Shown here in pieces: positions 1-5,017 of a stretch of DNA of 6,298 nucleotides. A model generated the notes under the pieces. It did no database searches, was not told the DNA's origin, and saw nothing but the letters and a program-made list of their open reading frames with translations. Origin of the DNA: Planctomycetales bacterium. GTDB taxonomy: Bacteria; Planctomycetota; Planctomycetia; Gemmatales; Gemmataceae. A program made the position numbers and the translations under genes. Location of the stretch: NCBI GenBank assembly GCA_020054355.1, contig JAGVLI010000815.1, forward strand, positions 1 through 6,298, written 5' to 3'. Each line of letters starts with the position of its first letter. The stretch's first letter is position 1.

Positions 1-156
1 GTCGCGGACGGCGCGGGCCACGGCAGTAAAATAGTCGGTGTTGGTCAGGTCCTTGCCCTGCTTGCCGACGGAATAGCGTGCGTGGAAAGCGACGGCTTCG
101 CGCAGCGCGTCCGGGGTGAGCTTCTGGGCCGCTTGGTGATCGAGGGTGGTCGGCAT
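1..156 (-). CDS. Glycogen/alpha-glucan phosphorylase, N-terminal fragment (runs off left edge)
   Basis: Only the first 52 codons are in the window, and the frame stays open to base 1. The enzyme would release glucose-1-phosphate from glycogen or related alpha-glucans in the cytoplasm, using pyridoxal phosphate. The visible part is the N-terminal helical region: residues about 20-52 read EAVAFHARYSVGKQGKDLTN, then TDYFTAVARAVRD. This matches the family pattern in which a 'H-x-x-x-T/S-x-G-K' stretch is followed by 'D-Y-[YF]-x-A-[LV]-A-x-[AT]-V-R-D'. The ATG at 156 is preceded by GAGAG about 10 nt upstream, a modest ribosome binding site. The PLP lysine and active site lie outside the window, so the call rests on the N-terminal pattern alone. 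The pyrophosphatase gene lies upstream on the same strand, separated by 118 nt that contain a large palindromic repeat. Confidence 0.72.
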   Translation of the reverse strand, partial: MPTTLDHQAAQKLTPDALREAVAFHARYSVGKQGKDLTNTDYFTAVARAVRD

Positions 157-209
157 GGCGATGTCACTCTCATTCGTTAATGCCAGGTGTCGATGGTATT
201 CGCGGCTCC

Positions 210-269
210 CGTAGGGTCCGCTGTGCGGACCATTGAGCCGGTGCGATGGTCCGCACAGCGGACCCTACG
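210..269. repeat. REPIN-like inverted repeat pair, family A (24-bp arms, 12-nt loop)
   Basis: Positions 210-233 and 246-269 are perfect reverse complements (24 bp) around a 12-nt spacer. Each arm is itself a small palindrome, GGTCCGC-TGT-GCGGACC (7-bp stem, 3-nt loop), so the unit is two REP-type hairpins in head-to-head orientation. A third, diverged copy of the arm lies at 5667-5690. The element sits 5 nt after the pyrophosphatase stop codon, between it and the phosphorylase start. As RNA it would form a strong hairpin that could attenuate transcription or stabilise the upstream transcript's 3' end. No T-tract follows it, so a simple intrinsic terminator is less likely. Confidence 0.85.
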
Positions 270-274
270 CGGGT

Positions 275-958
275 TCAGCCCCGCAGCGCCGTCGTCAGCA
301 TGCTCTCGATGTCTCCGAAATGCTTCCGGTAGTCGGCCTGGGCGCAGGCAATCACCTCGTGGGCCTCCGCGAGTTCGTACACATGGGTGATCTCCACCTT
401 CGGCGTCTCGACGCCGGGCACGTCCTTGTAGGTGAGGAAATAGTGCCGCAGGCGGTCGATGACACCCCGCGGACACTCCTGGATATTGCGATACATGCCG
501 AAGGCGGCATCGCCTTCGAGGACGGCGATGATCTTGTCGTCGGCCTCGTCGCCGTCGAGCAGGCGAAAGCCGCCGATGGGCCGGGCCTTCAGCAGGATGT
601 CGCCGTGGGTGATCTGCTTCTCGGTCAGGACGCAGATGTCGAGCGGGTCGCCGTCGCCGCGAATGTTTTTGCGGCCGGTCTGCTTCGCGCAGAACTCGCC
701 GATCTGGTCGGCGCAGTAGGTCTGCGGTATCAGGCCGTAGAGCGCTGGACAGATGTTCGAGTAGCGCTGCGGGCGGTCCACTTTCAGATGGCCAGTGTTC
801 TTGTCCAGCTCGTACTTGATGGTATCGCTCGGCACGATTTCGATGTAGGTGGTGACGATTTCGGGCGATTCGGGGCCGATGGCGACGCCGTGCCAGGGAT
901 GCGACTTGAACAGGATGCCCAGCAGCGTCCAGAGTGGCTCGCTCTTGTTGTGGCTCAT
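275..958 (-). CDS. ppa: Inorganic pyrophosphatase (class I, soluble)
   Basis: This 227-aa protein hydrolyses inorganic pyrophosphate to phosphate in the cytoplasm, pulling biosynthetic reactions forward. Against the E. coli enzyme as I remember it, the active-site set appears complete: E40, K48 and E50 (in IKYELDK), R62, Y74 (ALYGLIP), the signature DGDPLD with D102, D104 and D107, then D135, D140 and K142, and Y177-K178 (HYFLTYKD). Residues about 82-101 form an insertion before the signature that is absent from the E. coli-type enzyme. I recall a similar stretch in chlamydial pyrophosphatases. The ATG at 958 was chosen because homology begins soon after it (PWHGVAIG, residues 21-28) and the frame further upstream runs into the HEPN gene. 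A weak GAGAGCGGA precedes it. It is 89 nt downstream of the HEPN stop, so read-through from that operon is possible, and I see no clear promoter of its own. Confidence 0.95.
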   Translation of the reverse strand: MSHNKSEPLWTLLGILFKSHPWHGVAIGPESPEIVTTYIEIVPSDTIKYELDKNTGHLKVDRPQRYSNICPALYGLIPQTYCADQIGEFCAKQTGRKNIRGDGDPLDICVLTEKQITHGDILLKARPIGGFRLLDGDEADDKIIAVLEGDAAFGMYRNIQECPRGVIDRLRHYFLTYKDVPGVETPKVEITHVYELAEAHEVIACAQADYRKHFGDIESMLTTALRG

Positions 959-1047
959 CGATCCGCTCTCGTGCCGGTCCTGGGTGCGCGGGAGGCAAGC
1001 GACGGGAACCCACCCCGCCCTTGTTGTAGGGATGCCGGCTGCCGTTT

Positions 1048-1443
1048 CTACCTCTTTCGGCGTTCGCGGATGCCCAGCAGCGCCCGCGCCTGGGTGCGCA
1101 CCCGTTCGGCCCAACGCAGGGCGGCAACTGCCTGACGTTTGCTGGCCTGGCGACCAGGATAGCGCGCCGCCACGGCAAAAGCGGAGAGAAAAAGCAGACC
1201 GCGCCGCCAGGAGTTCAGGGACGGGTGATGGGGTGCCAGCGCACTCAGGAGCAGGGCGAGGTAATGGGTTTTCGGTACTGCAAGTCCGAGTTCTTCCATC
1301 AGACCTTTGAGGTATTTTTCGGCGCACTGCTGGCAATGAAAGCAGACACCGTCATGAACGGGAACGTTGCTTCGCCGGCCTTGCTTTGCCAGAACCAAGT
1401 CCTCTTCGGCTTTTTCGACCCACGCTCGGGTGGTCCTTTTCAT
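1048..1443 (-). CDS. HEPN domain protein (partner of the adjacent nucleotidyltransferase)
   Basis: This 131-aa, all-helical protein belongs to the HEPN family commonly encoded with minimal nucleotidyltransferases. Recognisable elements are helix 1 with W8-x-x-K-A-E-E-D-L (residues 8-16), the F35-H-C-Q-Q-C-A-E-K-Y-L-K-G-L helix (35-48), P57-K-T-H60 at the helix turn, and A93-R-Y-P-G97 near the C-terminus. In the characterised HepT/MntA toxin-antitoxin type, an R-x(4-6)-H-x-Y motif near this C-terminal helix provides RNase activity and the modified tyrosine. Here R94-Y-P-G is not followed by a suitable histidine, so RNase activity is doubtful. The ATG at 1443 is preceded by AAGGA ten nt upstream. 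The gene overlaps the nucleotidyltransferase 3' end by 92 nt, implying co-expression. The last 15 residues are strongly basic (IRERRKR end). Confidence 0.88.
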   Translation of the reverse strand: MKRTTRAWVEKAEEDLVLAKQGRRSNVPVHDGVCFHCQQCAEKYLKGLMEELGLAVPKTHYLALLLSALAPHHPSLNSWRRGLLFLSAFAVAARYPGRQASKRQAVAALRWAERVRTQARALLGIRERRKR

Positions 1444-1801
1444 AGAGCACTTTTCCTTGAGTCACTATCGTCGTCAGAAACGACTCCCGCTCCGCCAGAC
1501 GCCAGGCCATTTCAGCGGGAGTGCAGACGAGCAGATCGAGAGGAAAAGGTGCTGCGAGCCGGTACTGAATGCGCACGGACTGGCTGTGCTGGTTCGCGGC
1601 GGGCATGACGACGAGCAGGTCCACGTCGCTGTCCTCATTCGGCGTGCCGTAGGCGTGGGAACCAAAGAGGATGATCTGGTCGGGCTGGAACTCCTGAGCG
1701 ATGGCGCGGGCATACCGACGGATCACCCGCATCGGGATGTCCGCCCCCCAGTAGATGCGCTTCGGGGGAAAGGGAAACGGGCTGGGTGCTTTCTTGGCCA
1801 T
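1352..1801 (-). CDS. Minimal nucleotidyltransferase (MNT) domain protein, MntA-like
   Basis: This 149-aa protein has a DNA polymerase beta-type nucleotidyltransferase core. The signature is G47-S48-x10-D59-x-D61 (LFGSHAYGTPNEDSDVDLLV), with the third carboxylate D89 in FPLDLLV. In characterised relatives this domain transfers AMP or another nucleotide to the HEPN partner and so neutralises it; that role is inferred here. The core ends near residue 121 (KVLYE). The remaining 28 residues are a basic tail encoded by the overlapping HEPN start region, which suggests an ancestral stop codon was lost. The ATG at 1801 is only 6 nt from a TACAAT box, implying a leaderless message. An alternative start is M24 (position 1732), preceded by a G-rich run and closer to typical family N-termini. 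The DUF433 gene is transcribed divergently, 195 nt away. Confidence 0.9.
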   Translation of the reverse strand: MAKKAPSPFPFPPKRIYWGADIPMRVIRRYARAIAQEFQPDQIILFGSHAYGTPNEDSDVDLLVVMPAANQHSQSVRIQYRLAAPFPLDLLVCTPAEMAWRLAERESFLTTIVTQGKVLYEKDHPSVGRKSRRGLGSGKARPAKQRSRS

Positions 1802-1807
1802 GCGGTC

Positions 1808-1836
1808 ATTGTACCCGAAAGTTGATTCGGCTCGAA
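1808..1836 (-). promoter_or_regulatory. Candidate sigma70-type promoter of the MNT/HEPN operon
   Basis: On the minus strand TTCGAG (1836-1831) and TACAAT (1813-1808) are separated by 17 nt. The -10 is a good match to TATAAT and the -35 is weak. Transcription would start at or within a base or two of the A of the ATG at 1801, giving a leaderless mRNA, unless translation uses the internal M24. Evidence is motif only. Confidence 0.4.
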
Positions 1837-1949
1837 GAACTCGAAGATTGCCTTATTCTTCCGTGCTTCGATTACTCGCGGTAAGCGGATCATTGAAGAG
1901 CTGACTCTGTCGAACGTCCGCTGTCGTTTTCCCGGCCTAACCTCTCTGG

Positions 1950-1955
1950 TAGAAT
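1950..1955 (+). promoter_or_regulatory. Candidate -10 box (TAGAAT) for the DUF433/DUF5615 operon
   Basis: TAGAAT lies 41 nt upstream of the TTG start at 1997 and matches the -10 consensus at five of six positions. The region 17 nt upstream (TTTTCC) is a poor -35. With the MNT promoter on the other strand, this 195-nt interval would be a divergent regulatory region for two toxin-antitoxin-like operons. I saw no convincing operator palindrome in it. Confidence 0.35.
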
Positions 1956-1983
1956 GCCCATGGCGCTTCGCTGGTCCATCGCC

Positions 1984-1990
1984 GAGGAGG
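1984..1990 (+). promoter_or_regulatory. Strong ribosome binding site fixing a TTG start
   Basis: GAGGAGG ends 6 nt before the TTG at 1997. This is near-perfect Shine-Dalgarno complementarity and spacing, and is the main reason for accepting the unusual start codon of the DUF433 gene. Confidence 0.75.
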
Positions 1991-1996
1991 TCGGCC

Positions 1997-2359
1997 TTGT
2001 CCATCACCTTGCATACCGATCCGGTGCCGTTGCGCGTCGATGACACGGGCGCCATCCGCGTCGGGCAGTCGCGCGTCACCTTGGACGTCTTGTTGCAATA
2101 CTGGCGCTTGGGCATGGCCCCGGCGGAGATCGCCCGCGGCTTGGACACCTTGACCCTGGCCGATGTCCATGGCGCCCTGGCCTACTATTTCCGCCACGAG
2201 AGCGAGATCGACCAGTATCTGCGGCAGCGAGAGGCTGATGCCGAACAGCTGCGCCAGCAGCACGAGGCGGCCAACGCTTCCCGCCTGGCTTCATTGAAGG
2301 AACGTCTCGACACCGTCAAGGCCCAGGAAAACGGCGGACATGCTCCGGCTGCTGATTGA
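1997..2359 (+). CDS. DUF433 domain protein, probable antitoxin of a DUF433/DUF5615 pair
   Basis: This 120-aa protein starts with TTG, chosen from the GAGGAGG site 6 nt upstream. Residues about 8-66 match the DUF433 helix-turn-helix fold: an N-terminal strand segment (VPLRVDDTGAIRVGQSRVTL), then V31-L-L-Q-Y-W-R-L-G-M40-A-P-A-E-I-A and L52-T-L-A-D-V-H-G-A-L-A-Y-Y-F. Family proteins are small DNA-binding-like antitoxins paired with DUF5615 PIN-like toxins; that pairing is seen here. After the domain comes a charged, glutamine-rich helix (residues about 68-112) that could form a coiled coil and bind the partner. The stop codon overlaps the toxin's start by 20 nt, typical of translational coupling. 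DNA binding and autoregulation are inferred from family knowledge. Confidence 0.88.
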   Translation: MSITLHTDPVPLRVDDTGAIRVGQSRVTLDVLLQYWRLGMAPAEIARGLDTLTLADVHGALAYYFRHESEIDQYLRQREADAEQLRQQHEAANASRLASLKERLDTVKAQENGGHAPAAD

Positions 2360-2689
2360 CGAAGACGTGCATGGCGACTCGTGGCTGGGCTGCGGCGACG
2401 CCAGCCGGCCCTCGATCTGGTGCGCGTCCAAGACGTCGGCTTGCGCCGCACCCCGGACGCCGCGATCCTGGAATGGGCGGCCCAGCACGGGCGCGTGGTC
2501 GTTTCGGTGGACAAGAAGACCCTCGCCGTCGATGCCTGGGATCGTGTCGCCCGTGGCGTGCCCATGCCGGGCGTTGCTATCCTCCGCATTCTCCTGACCA
2601 TCGGCCAGGCGATCGACGAATTGGAAATAATCGCCCTGGCCGGCAACCCCGACGATTTTCGGGATCAGGTGATTTTCCTGCCTTTGTAA
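2340..2689 (+). pseudogene. DUF5615 PIN-like toxin, frameshifted
   Basis: The natural start is the ATG at 2340, inside the DUF433 gene, giving MLRLLIDEDVHGD, the expected N-terminus of this PIN-like family with acidic residues D7 and D9. After codon 13 the frame becomes nonsense, while the correct continuation (VAGLRRRQPALDLVRVQDVG and on to VSVDKKTLAVDAWDRVARG, GQAIDELEIIALAG, VIFLPL) is read in another frame from 2381. Only two bases (2379-2380) separate the two parts, so a single-base deletion there explains everything. The 3' part alone (102 codons from a GTG at 2381) has no ribosome binding site and lacks the first catalytic acids. The intact protein would be a putative RNase toxin of about 116 aa. 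No slippery heptamer is visible, so programmed frameshifting is unlikely; a sequencing error remains possible. Confidence 0.85.
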
Positions 2690-2733
2690 AGTCGCTTCGC
2701 ACCGAAGTCGCGGAGACGCCTGCAGCGCCTTGG

Positions 2734-2771
2734 AAATGAAAAGAGCCACCTGCCGGGGGGAGCAGGTGGCT
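2734..2771 (-). terminator. Intrinsic terminator (10-bp GC-rich stem) best oriented on the minus strand
   Basis: Positions 2744-2753 and 2762-2771 form a perfect 10-bp stem (AGCCACCTGC / GCAGGTGGCT) around an 8-nt loop. Read on the minus strand the stem is followed by CTTTTCATTT, a reasonable U-tract. Read on the plus strand it is followed by GTGCGGGGG, so it is a poor terminator for the toxin gene that ends 54 nt upstream. No minus-strand protein gene lies upstream of it. Confidence 0.6.
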
Positions 2772-2775
2772 GTGC

Positions 2776-2808
2776 GGGGGTCCAGACGGGGGTCTCGGCG
2801 GGAGGGGG
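2776..2808 (+). other. Potential G-quadruplex motif
   Basis: Four guanine runs (5, 5, 3 and 5 G) are separated by loops of 7, 7 and 1 nt, meeting the G3+N1-7 pattern. A further run of six G lies in the loop of the adjacent terminator hairpin. It is on the plus strand, downstream of the degraded toxin gene, and inside the candidate minus-strand RNA unit, where the RNA would be C-rich. Confidence 0.5.
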
Positions 2809-2915
2809 AAATGCGGTCATGCGTCGGAATTTCGTTTCGTGCGGCCAGCGGCGGGGGAACCGCTGACCAGCTTCCCGACTGCATTCCCGGTGCTCGATTC
2901 GTCGTGGGATGTTAA

Positions 2916-2931
2916 AGCAAGTGGTGTGCCA
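2916..2931 (-). promoter_or_regulatory. Sigma54 (RpoN) type -24/-12 promoter
   Basis: The minus strand reads TGGCAC-N5-TTGCT, with GG and GC exactly 10 nt apart, a full match to the -24/-12 consensus. The predicted start is near 2905. There is no protein gene directly downstream on this strand before the terminator at 2744-2771. An upstream activator site would be expected at roughly 3000-3060; I did not identify one. Confidence 0.45.
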
Positions 2932-3186
2932 GGAAAATGCCCGGCCGAGCGACGGCGTCCTAACCGTTGAGGCCAGCGCGGTTTCGGCTTTTCGACGGGA
3001 ATCGCCACTGCCGAACTCGGTTGGCCGCATTGAAAAGTTGACTGCAAGTTCGTTGTAAAATCCTCCAGTGCCATGAACCCGGATGGCAGCGCTGCGTGTC
3101 GGGAGAAGAGGCGAATGACCCGCGCTCCGCGTAAGATAGCCGGGTGGGGAATTCTCAGGGCCTGGGCCACGGCAAGGGAGGATGCG
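2932..3186. other. Intergenic region upstream of the YqeY gene
   Basis: About 250 nt with no convincing gene on either strand. TAAAAT at 3056-3061 resembles a -10 box, but the nearest -35-like sequences are at poor spacing (TTGACT at 12 nt, TTGAAA at 20 nt), so a promoter here is only tentative. It would give a leader of roughly 120 nt. The stretch ends in the YqeY ribosome binding site AGGGAGG (3175-3181). Confidence 0.3.
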
Positions 3187-3645
3187 ATGAGCTTGAAAGA
3201 GAAGGTCCGCGGGAAGTTCGAGGAGGCTCGCCGCGCGGGCAACCGCGAGGAGAAGAACCTGCTGTCGGTCATCCTGGGCGACGTGGCAACGGCTGAAGCC
3301 AGGAGCGGCAAGGACGTGCCCGACGCCGAGGTCGAAAAGCTGCTCCGCAAGCTGGTGGAGAGCAATACGGAAACCCTGGCGCAGCTGAAGTCCCATCAGC
3401 GCGGCGACGATCCGCAGGTCGCTGTGCTGGAACGGGAGAATGCCGTCTTGAAGACGCTGCTGCCGCAAGCGCTGGACGCCGCCGCCATCGCCAGCGCCCT
3501 GGAAGCGGTGCGCGCCGAGATCGTCGGCGCCAAGAGCGACGGCCAGGCGACCGGCGTGGCCATGAAGCACCTGAAGGGTCTGTCGCTGAACGCGCAGGGG
3601 CAGGATGTCTCCGCCGTGGTGAAATCCTTCAGGACAGCACCGTGA
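3187..3645 (+). CDS. GatB/YqeY domain-containing protein
   Basis: This 152-aa protein matches the full-length YqeY family, a stand-alone relative of the C-terminal tRNA-binding region of the GatB subunit of tRNA-dependent amidotransferase. Its precise role is not established. Visible hallmarks are the N-terminal helix and LLSVILGDVATAE (residues 25-37, the family's 'L-[RS]-x-[IL]-x-x-x' helix), the KLLRKLVESNTETLAQLK helix, the linker 'E-x-x-V-L-K-T-L-L-P-Q-A-L', and the C-terminal G-Q-A-T-G-V-A-M-K-H-L-K-G-L motif followed by VVKSF. The ATG at 3187 follows AGGGAGG with 5 nt spacing. It is monocistronic here, isolated upstream and convergent with the caspase-like gene downstream. Confidence 0.92.
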   Translation: MSLKEKVRGKFEEARRAGNREEKNLLSVILGDVATAEARSGKDVPDAEVEKLLRKLVESNTETLAQLKSHQRGDDPQVAVLERENAVLKTLLPQALDAAAIASALEAVRAEIVGAKSDGQATGVAMKHLKGLSLNAQGQDVSAVVKSFRTAP

Positions 3646-3668
3646 ACGATAAGTGCCGCGCAAACACC

Positions 3669-3738
3669 AAAAAGCCCCGCCGTCGATTGGCCTTGCAGTC
3701 GCCCATCTGCATGCTTCCTCGAACGACGGGGCCGTTTT
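3669..3738. terminator. Bidirectional intrinsic terminator between convergent genes
   Basis: GCCCC (3674-3678) and GTCG (3682-3685), separated by a 3-nt bulge, pair with CGAC-GGGGC (3724-3732) across a 38-nt loop that holds a small inner stem (TGCAG/CTGCA). The plus-strand copy is followed by CGTTTT and the minus-strand copy by TTTTT, so the structure can stop transcription from both YqeY (ends 3645) and the caspase-like gene (ends 3752). Confidence 0.6.
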
Positions 3739-3751
3739 CGTGGTATCCCGA

Positions 3752-4879
3752 TCAGGGCATCTGGAACGGCCCCTTGATGCTGCCGTCCTTCGCGGTGAAC
3801 CAGTAGCCCCGCCGGTCGATAGCCGCGCCGGCATGGGTCGCGCGGTTGACCTTCAGCCAGGCTTCGGCGTACTTGTCCCAGTCGTGCTTCAACTCGGTGG
3901 CCACCAGGTGACCGAACTGGGCGGCGATCTTGTTGCCGGTCAGCGCGTTCGGATTGTTGGGATTGTCGTCCAGCGGGGCGCTGGCGTAGTTGCCGAGCAG
4001 CACGTTCAACGGCCCCTGCTTGGTACACATCAATTCCGCCCAGCGGAGGCCGATGTTGCGGGTTTCCGGGACGTCGGCCTGGGCTTCCCGCATCGGGTTG
4101 TGTCCGGTCTTCGCCTCCCAGTTCAGCAAGCTGCAGCCGTTGAGGATCAGCACGTCGAGGTCCGCCGGGCTGTTGGCGTTGCCCTTCATCTTCCAGTTGG
4201 CGAGGATGTCCTCGGGGGTACACCAGTCCTCGTGATCGGGGTGCAGGATGAGCTTGCCGTTCCAGATGGCGCCGTGGCCGCTGTAATAAAAGATGTCGGC
4301 GGGGCTGCGCACGTAAGCCCAGTCCGTGCCCTGCTTGATCTTCCAGCCCGGCTGCTTGACGACGGCGACCTCCAGGACCTCGACGCCGCCGGCGAACAGC
4401 AACTTCTTGGCGTCGGGCTGTTCGATGGAGTCGTTGCCCGTGTCGCCGCCGGGCGAAGACGGCTGCTTGCCGACGCCGCGCAGGCTCCAGCCCTTGTTGA
4501 CCAGCGGGCCGCGAAAGAAGGCGTCGCTGGTGCCGCCGGCGCGGACGACGGACGCCACTTCGAGCACGCCGGTTTCCGTTTGCCAAAATGAAGCGACGTC
4601 GCGGAGCGGAACCTGCTTCAGATACCAGACGCTCTTGCCGCTGCGCTGCAGCTCGATCTTCAGAGGCGTCTTCACGGTGCCGCGCTTGCTGAACTTGTTG
4701 CCCGGCTCGCGGGTGCGCAGCTCCACCTCGATCGAGTCGGGAAACTCGGTGCCCTCGACTTCGACCTCGATGTTCACATTGGCGACATCCAGACCGATGA
4801 TCTCCAGGTTTTTCTTTTTCAACCGGCCCTGGCCCCAGACGTCCTTATACAAAGCAATGTGCTTGATGGTGACCGCCAC
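3752..4879 (-). CDS. Caspase-fold (clan CD) peptidase-like protein with N-terminal beta-rich domain
   Basis: This 375-aa protein starts with GTG at 4879, chosen from GAGGAG 7-12 nt upstream. No signal peptide or membrane segment is apparent, so it is probably cytoplasmic. Residues 1 to about 125 are beta-rich with alternating hydrophobic and charged residues (N35-I-E-V-E-V-E-G and similar), possibly an Ig-like or ligand-binding domain that I cannot name. A Ser/Gly/Asp-rich linker (about 138-156) follows. The C-terminal part has a caspase/gingipain-like dyad pattern: D195-I-F-Y-Y-S-G-H202-G, then L242-D-V-L-I-L-N-G-C249-S, with 47 residues between His and Cys, as in clan CD enzymes. A further cysteine (C220) lies between them. 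The family could also be an uncharacterised DUF with this fold. Protease activity, substrate and role are unknown. It converges on YqeY and is the last gene of a loose minus-strand series. Confidence 0.65.
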   Translation of the reverse strand: MAVTIKHIALYKDVWGQGRLKKKNLEIIGLDVANVNIEVEVEGTEFPDSIEVELRTREPGNKFSKRGTVKTPLKIELQRSGKSVWYLKQVPLRDVASFWQTETGVLEVASVVRAGGTSDAFFRGPLVNKGWSLRGVGKQPSSPGGDTGNDSIEQPDAKKLLFAGGVEVLEVAVVKQPGWKIKQGTDWAYVRSPADIFYYSGHGAIWNGKLILHPDHEDWCTPEDILANWKMKGNANSPADLDVLILNGCSLLNWEAKTGHNPMREAQADVPETRNIGLRWAELMCTKQGPLNVLLGNYASAPLDDNPNNPNALTGNKIAAQFGHLVATELKHDWDKYAEAWLKVNRATHAGAAIDRRGYWFTAKDGSIKGPFQMP

Positions 4880-4978
4880 GATTCGTCTCCTCGGTTCGCC
4901 TCCGCCGTGAGTCGAAAGACGGCTGAAGGCTGTCCATATCGATGATCCGCCCCCACCGGAGGCGGGTTGGGTAAGCTG

Positions 4979-5017
4979 GAAGGATCAATTGGCCGCTCCG
5001 TTGCGGCCGCATCCTTC
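4979..5017 (-). other. Two-tier hairpin in the leader region of the caspase-like gene
   Basis: A 7-bp outer stem (4979-4985 with 5011-5017) and a 6-bp inner GC stem (GGCCGC 4991-4996 with GCGGCC 5003-5008) enclose a 6-nt loop, with a small asymmetric internal loop. It lies about 100 nt upstream of the GTG start. It is not followed by a T-tract on either strand, so it may be a leader RNA structure rather than a terminator. Confidence 0.4.

Larger units (their letters stand above)
2734..2905 (-). ncRNA. Candidate orphan small RNA driven by a sigma54-type promoter
   Basis: On the minus strand a sigma54-consensus promoter (2931-2916) predicts a start near 2905, and an intrinsic terminator hairpin (2771-2744) with a T-rich tail ends the unit, giving a transcript of about 170 nt. 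No convincing reading frame lies between: the only long frame begins with ATG at 2884, has a poor ribosome binding site, runs through the terminator and continues antisense to the toxin gene. The RNA would include a C-rich stretch complementary to the G-rich motif at 2776-2808. Function and targets are unknown. The evidence is motif arrangement only. Confidence 0.3.

Noticed and set aside
233..1135. 300-codon plus-strand open frame opposite the pyrophosphatase
   Set aside because: It is the antisense shadow of a clearly recognisable enzyme; the composition reflects high GC and no ribosome binding site or domain is visible.
1960..2043. 27-codon leader ORF overlapping the DUF433 start
   Set aside because: No ribosome binding site, and the overlapping TTG start has a near-perfect one; the ORF is expected by chance.
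2730..2915. 61-codon plus-strand frame after the toxin gene
   Set aside because: It reads through the terminator hairpin and the G-quadruplex motif, and has no ribosome binding site or family resemblance.
2665..3834. 389-codon minus-strand open frame across the YqeY gene and the intergenic gap
   Set aside because: It spans two terminators and lies antisense to YqeY; the residue pattern is low-complexity and matches no family I know.
3653..4591. 312-codon plus-strand open frame opposite the caspase-like gene
   Set aside because: It begins inside the bidirectional terminator and mirrors the codon bias of the minus-strand gene, which has a strong RBS and a recognisable dyad.
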